Assembly (NCBI GenBank): GCA_038503035.1
Contig: JAVSML010024333.1
Span: forward strand, 138,996-202,995
Length of the DNA: 64,000 bases
Origin: Crocodylus rhombifer
Lineage: Eukaryota; Chordata; Crocodylia; Crocodylidae
Reading direction: 5' to 3'
Of the stretch, positions 55,641-64,000 are shown piece by piece. The position numbers and the translations under genes were made by a program. Positions within the stretch are counted from its first letter, which is position 1, and every line of letters starts with the position of its first letter. The notes under the pieces were generated by a model, which worked only from the letters and a program-made list of their open reading frames with translations, was not told the DNA's origin and searched no databases.

Positions 55641-57460
55641 CTTGGGCTATTGGTACCCAAGAAGAATAAAGTATAACAATAAAGAAGTGTCCACATTTCA
55701 ACCTCCATATATTTAAGGGTGAAAAAATTCAGATAGATTTAAAATAATTTCACCCCACACCCAAATCTATCCCCCCTACCTCCCCCACTTTTTTCTTTCT
55801 TTTTACAGCTGCATTTATACTCCGCAAACCAAACAAACAATGCTGCAGTGATCGCAAGCTCTTGTGGGAGCAGCAGCTGGTAGAAATCCTCCATGAGGAA
55901 AGGGGTTCTGCATTAGCTGAGATAAAGCATCCCAGCTTCAGAGTGTTCTCTGAATTTATCTCAAACTCTAAACCTTTTAAGGTTCACCTATCTCCAGTTG
56001 CCATTAGAACCATACCACATGCCAAAGAATCACAAGTTTACTTTGGGAAGGTTCCCAGAACTGTAGCAGCTCATATTCATTCTCTAGGCAGGTTCTGCCA
56101 ACACGTGCTGATGCATCAGCCTCATGGCATCAACTTGAAGAAAGGAATTTTCTACTCAAGAAAATTGTGCGCCGATTTGGCAATTGCGTTGTGAAATACA
56201 TTCAGCTATTACCAGCCGTTTCCTGAAGCCAGATGGAGGGCTCCTAGCTTCCTACCATAATGTGTTGCACGGGGCCAAGGTTTGCAGGGTAGAACTTTAT
56301 TAAAATACAGCCATTTGCAAGACACAGGCCACAGCTACTTGAATGGCAGACTGATCAGTTCTTGCTGTTAAGTCATTTAGTACCTGCATTTAGTTCTTGC
56401 TGTGCAGTCATTTAGTGCAGTACCGTCGCTGTACAGTTCTGTTCAGACGCTACTGCGCAGTAGTGGTGCATCACAGTTAGTGTCCGCCAATGCTACTGCA
56501 CAGTAGTGTCTCATATAAATACACTCACAGTGTCAACTATCTACTGGCACCACACTGGGGCCAGAGACCTGAGACAGGTAGTCAGTGAGTAAGGAAGGAG
56601 CATGAGCCTGACTAGGGATGGCATTAGAGTTCAGAAGTGGAACCAACTTCCTAAGTGCAGCCTACTGGCAAGCCTCTGTCTTCAGGCAAAGCAAAGGATG
56701 GTACTTATTCCCCAGCTCTAGGTCTGCCCAGACCTCCAGCCTAATGCTTCAGCAGACTAACTTAAGCTGCCCTGCCAACAATAACACAAGCTGCTGCTTG
56801 CACAACACATCCACCTCAATGTGGCTTTGGCTTTCAGGGTCCCATCACCCTTTGGGATCTGTGCCTCCTTGCAATCATACCAGTAGCCTCAGTTTACCCC
56901 TCAGTTCTAATTATGGGTGATCAAGTCTTCTCTCCCTCTATCACAAAGGTGCCAGTCAGGCCTCTCAAGATACTTGGGTAAGAAAGGTTACTCACCACCC
57001 ACAGCAGCTCTCTGCAAACAGGAAATGCCTGTATCAGTCATGTGCTCTGGTGCACAAGGGCAGGGAGACATCTTGAATAGGAACTGTGAGATGAAACCCA
57101 GCTGCTTTATGTTGCTTCTTAGGGAGGCCTCCGTTTGTTCAGCAAATGAACTGGAATTCCTCAGCACTCATCTCACAGCACAAGTAGCAGGATAGCAGTG
57201 CCATCTATAAACTGGAAAAGGTGGCTTGTATACTGTGCATGCATTTCACCACAGTCCTCTCCCAACAGAAGGCAACTTTCCAAAAGAGATCTGAATTGTA
57301 ACAAAGAATGAACAGACTTTCTCTCAGCCTTCTGTCAAGTTGGTTTGATTTCTCCGCTGGGGGTTTTGGTGGGAGATAGGAAGGAGGTGCCCACTTCCAG
57401 GATAGAATATGGGCCCAGAGGTAGGTTTCACTGTATATATAGAACTATAATGAAACAGAC
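55641..57460. other. Intergenic stretch; one short open frame and a decayed MITE
   Basis: A 110-codon open stretch at 55862-56194 on the plus strand follows an acceptor-like 'ttctttttacag' but has no recognised domain, and I treat it as chance. A decayed relative of the 36454 MITE lies at about 56360-56530 ('ctactgcgcagtagtg', 'tactgcacagtagtg'). The rest shows nothing recognisable. Confidence 0.45.
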
Positions 57461-59690
57461 CAGAGTCTTCACCTGGGTGATAGTGATCATCGCTTGCTGG
57501 AATTCACCATTCAGTGCAGGGTGTCAAGGGCCAGCAGCAAGGCGGTAGCCCTAGACATCAAGAGGGCCAACTTCAATGAGTTGAGCAGATTAGTGGGAGA
57601 GGCACTGGGGTTCTCAAGGGCAGGGGAACTCAGTGCCCAAGATGAGTGGTTGTTCCTTAAGGAGATGATACTCAGGGCCCAAGGGGTGACCATCCCAACA
57701 AAAAGAAAGGGGGGCAAGAGTGCCCAAAAGCCCCTCTGGCTCACCAAGGGCATCTGGGAATGCCTGATTGCCAAAAAGGCAGAGTACACCCTGTGGAAGG
57801 GGGTGCTCTCTCCAAAGAGGAGTATAGCTCCTCTGCTCAGGCCTGTAGGGGGGCTGTCAGGAAAGCTAAGGCAGACATAGAGCTAGGACTAGTGTGCAAA
57901 ATCAAAGATAATAACAAAGTCCTTTTTCAAATATATAGGGAGGATGAAGGCAGTACCGGGAAACGTGGCGCCCCCCCCGCAAGATACACTAGGCAATCTG
58001 GTGGTTGCACCAGAGGAGAAAGCAGACCTCTTTAACCAATTCTTCACCTCCATTTTCTTGTGCAGGGACAGGGACTTCCCCACCGTGATGCAAGACAGAC
58101 TCGAGCGAAATGCCTCCAGACCTCAGGCTGGGGAGGACTGGGTTAGAGAGCTTCTGGAGGGGCTGGACATGTTCAAATCAGCGGGTCCAGATGCTCTCCA
58201 CCCCAGGGTGTTGAGGGAGCTAGCAGGGGTTATTGCAGGGCCCTTGGCATGGCTTTACAAGCACGCGTGGTGCTCGGGCCCAGTGCCAGATGATTGGAAG
58301 GTAGCCAATGTGGTCCCCATCTTTAAAAAAGGGAGGAGGGAGGACCCGGGCCCATCAGTCTTACCTCAATCTTAGGGAAACTCTTTCAGAAGATCATCCT
58401 GGAGCACATCTGCGATGGGCCGGCTTCAGGGATGATGCTCAAGGGCAACCAGCACGGTTTCATTCGGGGCAGGTCATGTCAGACCAACCTGATTGCCTTT
58501 TATGATCAGGTCACAAAAGCATTGGATGCAGGTGTAGCCGTGGATGTAGTCTTTCTGGACTTCAGCAAGGCCTTTGACACCATCTCCCACCCCATCCTCA
58601 TTAAAAAACTAGGCAACTGTGGCACTGATGCCTACACAGTCAGATGGATTGCAGATTGGCTGAAGAGTCACGCTCAGAGAGTGGTGGTGGACGGGTCATA
58701 TTTGACCTGGGGAGAAGTGGGCAGCCGAGTCCTCCAGGGCTCGGTCCTTGGGCCCACGCTGTTCAATTTCTTTATCAGCGATTTGGATGACGGGGTGAAA
58801 AGCAACTTGTTTAAATTTGCTGATGATACCAAAATTTGGGGTGAGGTGAGCATGCTAGTAGGGAGGGAAAGACTGCAGCAAGACCTGGATAGGTTACAGG
58901 GGTAGGCTAACAAAAACAGGATGCATTTCAATACTGACAAGTGCAGGGTGCTGCACTTGGGCAGTAGTAACCAGCAGCACACTTATAAGATGGGAAACTC
59001 CCTTCTTGAGAGCACGGAGGCAGAAAGGGATCTCAAAGTCATTACCGACTCCAAGATGAACATGGGCCGACAATGCGAGGTCACAGCTGGAAGGGCTAAC
59101 CGGACCTTCTCGTGCATCCACAGGTGCATCTCAAGCAGGGCCAAGGAGGTGATCCTCCCCCTCTACACAACACTGGTCAGGCCACATCTGGAGTACTGCG
59201 TCCAGTTCTATGTGCCCCACTTCAGGAGGGATGGGGACAACATTGAGAGGGTCCAGAGGAGGGATGTTCCGGGGACAACAGGGCGGACCCTACAATGAGA
59301 GACTGCGGGACCTGAACTTGTTCAGCCTTCACAAGAGAAGGCTGAGGGGGGACCTGGTGACCGTCTATAAACATACTATGGGGGACCAGAAGGGTTTGGG
59401 AGAGAACTTGTTTCCCTAGCAACCCCTGGCATGACAAGGAATAACAGCCACAAGTTGTTGGAAAGTAGGTTTAGATTAGACATCCGTAAGAACCGTCAGG
59501 GCTGCTAGGATCTGGAACCAACTTCCTAGGGAAGTGGTGCTGGCTCCTACCCTGGGAGTCTTTAAGAAGAGGCTTGATGCCTACCTGGCTAGAGTCATTT
59601 GAGCCCAGTTTTTCTCCTGCCCAGGCACAGGGTCAGACTTGAAGATCTACAAGGTCCCTTCCGACCCGACTTCTTTGATTCAACCGTTTT
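57461..59690 (+). mobile_element. CR1 LINE, plus strand, RT to 3' end, frameshifted
   Basis: Starts inside the endonuclease end (the SDH motif is encoded by 'agtgatcatcgc' at 57482). It passes the linker, FKSAGPDALHPRVLREL, DDWKVANVVPIFKKG, GNQHGFIRGRSCQTNLIAFY, VFLDFSKAFDTISHP and KFADDTKIWGE (58816, catalytic FADD intact), then FNTDKCRVLHLGSSNQQH, LVRPHLEYCVQF and [19 protein letters not shown]. It ends with 'acaaggtcccttccgacccg' at about 59665. Several frameshifts and a stop near 57880 break it into pieces. It belongs to a different CR1 subfamily from the 62.4 kb copy, and is 5' truncated. Confidence 0.9.
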
Positions 59691-59914
59691 GGACTGAGTG
59701 CCAAAAACACCCGCAAACTCAACTTGTAAGATGTTGGTGTGCCAGGGCGGAGCAGCCCTTACCTTTTCCCTGCTGTCTGCCCCAAAGCTCATGAGTCAGC
59801 AAGCAAAATGCCTTTATGTGCCATTCTCTGGCACCTGTGCCAGGGGTTGCCTACCCCTGAAATAGACTTTAAAAATACAGCCTAAAAAATGCACAGCATT
59901 GGCTGAGGTAAACT

Positions 59915-59965
59915 CAGGCTCATGAAAGCTTATACACTGCTGATTTAGTTAGTCTATGAGGAGCA
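59915..59965 (+). repeat. Penelope-like repeat fragment
   Basis: 'ctcatgaaagcttatacact' followed by 'gatttagttagtctatgagg' matches the 3' half of repeats that end 'gaaagcttatgc...ttagtctctaaggtgcc'. Only about 50 bp remain. Confidence 0.4.
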
Positions 59966-60046
59966 TCTCTACCTTCAACCCAACCCAACCCTCTGCCTCC
60001 AACCCAAAAATCTACTTTTCCTGGAATTTTAAAAGCTGAGAGAATT

Positions 60047-60678
60047 GCCACGTGTAGATGAAATGAGAGGCATGTGTGCACAACACTTTAAAGCGGGCTA
60101 AATGCTTTTGCACCATTTTAATGGTGTTGGTGTTTGCATGCCTCAGCAGCATATTGTGTATTAATTCCAGCCACTAGGAGATTTGGCAGCATAATGCGCC
60201 TTAAATGACTTGGGGTGCTGTCCCTACAGCTGCGGAGCGAAGCACAGGCCTCCATGCAGCTCAGGGGCTCTGCAGGAAGCCCTGCAGGCAGCCTGGCAGC
60301 AGCCCAGAAAAGCAGGCTCTGCCCAAGAAAATCAGCAAGCCTTAAGTTTCCCCCTTCCCCCCTCCCCCAGAGCCTACCTGAGCTGCATGGGGGCCAGTGC
60401 TTCCCTCCGTGGCTGCGGTGCCCATTATGACCACCCATGCCAGGTGCCTGCAGGTGGGTGCCACCTGGGGATGGCCGCTGCTGCCGCAGAGGGAAGCACC
60501 AGTCCTCACCCCCACAGCCCAGGGACTGTTCCGCCTGCCAGCAGCTCCCCCTCCTCTCTCCACCAGAAAGACAGGTAAGTCAGCAGGGTATATGCATGAT
60601 ATGGGCGTTTAAATTGAAGAGATGTATTTTTGAAACCCACCGCGTCAATTTAGGGCCCTCGTTTTGTCTACACATGCC
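60047..60678. mobile_element. MITE, relative of 42797-43232 in opposite orientation
   Basis: Left 'gccacgtgtagatgaaatga' and right reverse-complemented 'ggcatgtgtagacaaaacga' are inverted termini. Next to them are 'aaatgcttttgcacc' and 'tttaaattgaagagatg', shared with the 42797 copy. The middle is GC-rich ('gggtgccacctggggatgg'), also shared. The flanks do not give a clear duplication. Confidence 0.65.
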
Positions 60679-61094
60679 TTATGAGTCTAATGGAAAATAA
60701 TATGAATTTTTTAAACAAGAACAGAAAGCAGCTGTGTACACAACACTATTTCTGTCATCCTGTTCTACCCATTGCTCAGATTGACATGAATTGCTTTAAG
60801 AAATATGTACGTTTGTGTTCCCAACCCTGTTGAATTAAAATTCATTTGAATTATTTCTCAAGGACTCTTGTGGGTATGTCAGTTGCTGTCCTTTCCCGCA
60901 GTAGGTGGGACCAGGAAGTCTACTCTAATTTCCTTCTGAGAACCCTCTGCAAAGGCTGTCTGCTAGTGACCTGATTCTGTGGAAAGCTGAATGCCCTCAG
61001 ATGCATGACAGTCCTTCCAGTCTGAAGTCCCAGTAGGATAATCAATAAGCACCTGTTGTTACAGCCAGGAAACAAAACAGGACTTGATCCTGCT

Positions 61095-61605
61095 TTGTAT
61101 TTTTGTAGGCCCAATAAAGAAAATACTGATCAAAGAAAAAGGAGCCATCCATACCCATTGTAAGGAGCATTTTGAAGGCCTTCTCAGTTGAGACTCCGTT
61201 GTTGACAGTGTTCTCAACTCCATCCCACAAGACTCCATCAGAGATAATCGGAAAATCCCTCCAACTGTTGCTGAGGTAAGGAAAGCCATCAAGCAGATGA
61301 AGAACGACGAAGCATCTGTAGCTAATGGAATCCCTGCTGAAATCTTCAAGCAAGGGGTAGAGGAGCTTATATCACAACTCCATACCCTCATCATAATGAT
61401 CTGAAATGCTGAGGAAATCCCAGCTGACCTCAGGGATGCCATGATCATGATGATCTTCAAGACAGGAGACAAGTTGGACTGTGAAAATTAAAGAGGGATT
61501 GCCTTGCTGTTCACCGCAGAAAAGTTCATTGTGAGAAACCTCCCGAACCATCTCCTCCCACTTGCTGAAGAGCTCCTCCCAGAATCTCAGGGTGTGTTTA
61601 GGGGA
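61095..61605 (+). mobile_element. Relic of second LINE, RT N-terminal part
   Basis: Translation across frames gives PPTVAEVRKAIKQMKNDEAS, ANGIPAEIFKQGVEELISQL, NAEEIPADLRDAMIMMIFKT and RNLPNHLLPLAEELLPESQG, the fingers/palm of an RT in the same lineage as the relic at 6341-7960. An in-frame TGA and TAA, for example in the CEN-stop-RG stretch near 61490, show it is dead. It is cut at about 61605, at the point where ESQCGFR would be expected, by a hAT-like end. Confidence 0.75.
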
Positions 61606-62164
61606 GAGGTGGGCAAAATATGGTCCATGGGCCAGATCCAGCCCACCAACAAATTTGATCCAGCCTACGAGTGGGCGGCTGCTCCAGCTCATTGGCTCTG
61701 GCCCAAGGGCAGCTAGCAGGTGGGCAGGCAAGGCTGTTGCTGCTACACTGTGCAGGCGGGTGCCCAGCAGCATCAGATCTTAACATGGCAGCATCAGCTA
61801 GGTGGGGGTTTCCACTGCAGCAAGCAAGTGGCAGCATCAGCTGTGTGTGCAGCCAGCAGGTTCAGGAGCCCCGAGACAGAACTTGCCAGTGGCATTAGCT
61901 GTGGACCCAGGCAGGAGCTTCTGCCGTGCCAGGTGGGTAGCATCGTCAGCTGTGGACACCGCTAGCATGTTTTACATCAGGGGTCTGGAAACTTCTGGTT
62001 CCACCCACAGCTGATGCTGCCACCCACCCACTGTGCCCAACTGGGTCCACAGCTGAATGTCAGGGCTCCTGGTGGATTACAACTCCAGCTGGGTTCTGGA
62101 GGAAGGGAAGGGAAGAGAGAGAGAGAGAGGAGAGAGCAACAGAGACACAGAGACCTTAAGCTTG
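61606..62164. mobile_element. hAT-like composite with (GA)n tract
   Basis: Left end 'gaggtgggcaaaatatggtc' with 'catgggccagatccagccca' is a hAT terminus. A second hAT-like terminus, 'caggggtctggaaacttctg', starts at about 61979. A (GA)-rich simple tract lies at 62117-62140. Repeated 'ggcagcatcagctgtg' words occur between. No target duplication was resolved. Confidence 0.5.
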
Positions 62165-62384
62165 TGATCAGTCAGCTCCTGGTCATTCTTACTAAACCAA
62201 TCTTCATGTTTCCTGGTAGAAAATCCAAGTGTCTCTTCACCAGCACCGATTATGGTGAACTTGAAGGCATCCCAAGCGCTGCCAACACACTCCCATTGTT
62301 GTTGACTGGAATTCACCAGTTTTTCAGTGAGACCCTTGTGAAAGAGATTTCATCTAATTGGGTCCTTGAGTCCTTCAGTGTTGA
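62165..62384 (-). mobile_element. Relic of second LINE, linker region, minus strand
   Basis: The minus strand encodes WDAFKFTIIGAGEETLGFS and TRKHEDWFSKNDQEL, which match the linker just upstream of the RT in the same LINE lineage (the 'LG..TRKHQDWFDEND.EI' phrase). It is in inverse orientation to the RT relic at 61095-61605. Confidence 0.65.
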
Positions 62385-64000
62385 CCTTCCATTGGCATTA
62401 CTTCAGCTGCAGTCATCAGCCTGGCACAATCTGTGGGCAAGGCAAGAGCCCCTAAGGGCACACTTGCCTGCCTGTACACTAATGCCAGGAGCCTGGGTAA
62501 CAAGCAGAAGCAGCTCGTCCTCCTGCTCAGTGCAAAGAATTATGACGTCATTGGGATAACGGAGACCTGGTGGGACTCCACCCATGACTGGACCACGGGT
62601 ATAGAGGGCTATACCCTGTACAGGAGGGATCGTGTTGACAAAAGGGGTGGGGGCGTAGCTCTCTATGTGAAGGAAAGCTACATGTCCCTGCAAGCTGATG
62701 TTGGCAACCGGCATGGACAGCTAGAGACCCTCTGGGTAAAAATTCGTGGGAAAAACAGCACAGGGGACACAACGGTGGGAGTCTACTACAGACCTCCCAC
62801 TCAAAGTCCTGAGCTTGACCAGGAGTTCGCCCAGGAACTGACTGAGGCTGCTTGCTCCAGGACCTTGGTTGTCATGGGTGATTTCAATTACCCGGACATC
62901 TCGTGGGAAGATCACTCAGCTAAATCCAAGCGGTCGCAAAGCTTTCTCTCGTGCATGGATGACCTCTACCTGACTCAAGAAGTCTATGGGCCAATGAGAG
63001 GCAAAGCGCTGCTCGACCTGGTACTGGCTACGGGGGACGACCTAATCAGCGACCTAGTGATCAATGGGAAGCTGGGTGACAGCGAACACGAGCTGATCAC
63101 CTTCACCATCCGCCGTAAACCTGGCAAGTCAGTCAGCAACACAGAAGTCCTTGACTTCAGAAAAGCTGACTTTGACAAGCTCAAGAGGCTTGTCGTTCAG
63201 GCCCTCAGGGACCATGACCCCAGGGAGATGGGAGTTCAAGAAGAGTGGTTGCTTCTCAAGGAAGCGATCCTCAATGCACAAGCTAAATCTATTCCAACAT
63301 GGAGGAAAGGCAGCAAGAAGGCACAGCAGCCCTCCTGGCTCTCCAGGGACCTAGCAGACCTCCTGCGGCTAAAAAGGAAGGCCTACAAAGGATGGAGGAC
63401 GGGATTCACCTCCAAGGAGAATTATTCTGCGCTGGTCCGGTCCTGCAGGGAGCAAACCAGGAAAGCCAAGGCTGCAACTGAACTCCAACTAGCTTCAAGC
63501 ATCAAGGACAACAAAAAGTCCTTTTTCAGATATGTGGGGAGCCGGAAGAAAAGCAAGGGCAATGTTGGACCCCTGCTAAACCAGATGGGGCAACTGACAA
63601 CTGACGCCCAGGAAAAAGCCAACCTATTAAATAGGTACTTTGTGTCAGTCTTTCATCAGTCACACGGGATGCCCATGCCTGCTATGGGACAGGGAGATCT
63701 GGGTGAGGGGGATCCCCTACCCTCCATAAATGCTGACCTCGTGAAGGAACACCTTGAGAAGCTGGATACCTTCAAGTCAGCCGGCCCTGACAATCTGCAC
63801 CCCAGGGTACTCAAGGAGCTGGCGAGCGTCATAGCCCAGCCCCTGGCACGGATCTTTGAAAACTCCTGGCGCACTGGTGTAGTGCCCGAAGACTGGAAGA
63901 AGGCCAATGTGGTGCCGATCTTCAAGAAAGGGAGGAGAGTGGATCTGGCTAACTACAGGCCCATTAGCCTGACTTCTATCCTGGGGAAGATCTTAGAAAA
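62385..64000 (+). mobile_element. CR1 LINE ORF2, endonuclease and RT, open frame, cut by window end
   Basis: One frame is open from just after a TGA at 62382 to the last base, about 540 codons. The apurinic-type endonuclease shows CLYTNARSL, YDVIGITETWWDST, RRDRVDKRGGGVALYV, GVYYRPPTQ, VMGDFNYPDISWEDH and SEHELITFTI. The linker and RT start with FDKLKRL, WLLLKEAILNAQ, KDNKKSFFRYVGSRKKSKGN, DTFKSAGPDNLHPRVLKEL, EDWKKANVVPIFKKG and YRPISLTSILGKILE. The final endonuclease motif reads SEH where SDH is usual. ORF1 and the ORF2 start are absent, so it is 5' truncated near 62390. The FADD box lies beyond the window. Confidence 0.92.

Noticed and set aside
55862..56194. 110-codon plus-strand frame after an acceptor-like sequence.
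   Set aside because: No recognised family, no matching donor and no neighbouring exon of the same kind; a chance frame is more likely. A conservation test would settle it.
62014..62559. 181-codon plus-strand frame.
   Set aside because: It crosses a hAT end, a GA tract, antisense LINE sequence and the wrong frame of a CR1, so it is a chance composite.
1..64000. CRISPR arrays, operons or prokaryotic defence systems.
   Set aside because: No regularly spaced direct repeats and no clustered intact frames; the window is plainly vertebrate.

Overview
This is vertebrate nuclear DNA: introns, GT-AG splice sites, dense interspersed repeats and no prokaryote-style operons. The repeat mix (many CR1 LINE copies in both orientations, GC-rich non-autonomous hAT elements, short elements with GGGC...TCTACAC-like ends and 3-bp flanking duplications, MIR-like and tRNA-derived SINE remnants, one Penelope-like foldback) suggests a reptile. 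A crocodilian is favoured and a turtle is the main alternative. The species call is inference.

The only protein gene I can support is the 3' part of CRHR1, the corticotropin-releasing hormone receptor 1, a class B GPCR, on the + strand. Ten coding exons lie between 15841 and 49416. Together they encode 334 complete residues, matching human residues 82-415 in length, with every splice phase agreeing and no stop or frameshift. They cover the end of the hormone-binding ectodomain, all seven helices and the C-terminal tail. Exons for the signal peptide and first ~80 residues are not in the window, so positions 1-15840 should be part of an upstream intron. A 3' UTR follows 49416, with candidate polyadenylation signals near 51.76 and 51.84 kb.

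Layout. 1-15840: upstream intron packed with repeats (a large hAT, back-to-back CR1 segments, a second LINE lineage split by a hAT, a tRNA-Cys-like sequence, another hAT cluster). 15841-49416: the CRHR1 exons, with introns holding MITEs, hATs and CR1 3' ends. 49417-57460: 3' UTR, then mostly unique sequence with a foldback, a G-rich asymmetric tract and a MIR. 57460-64000: a repeat-rich end with a degraded CR1, a MITE, a relic of the second LINE and, at the right edge, a CR1 whose endonuclease-reverse transcriptase frame is open for about 540 codons and runs off the window.

I found no undescribed multi-gene system. The most interesting items are the open CR1 frame with an altered endonuclease motif, a CR1 inversion with the geometry of twin priming, hAT insertions with matched 8-bp target duplications (one cutting a LINE frame), a hammerhead-like core in a Penelope-like repeat, and a tRNA-Cys-like sequence with compensatory stem changes. 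Family names come from recalled hallmarks, not a database search.
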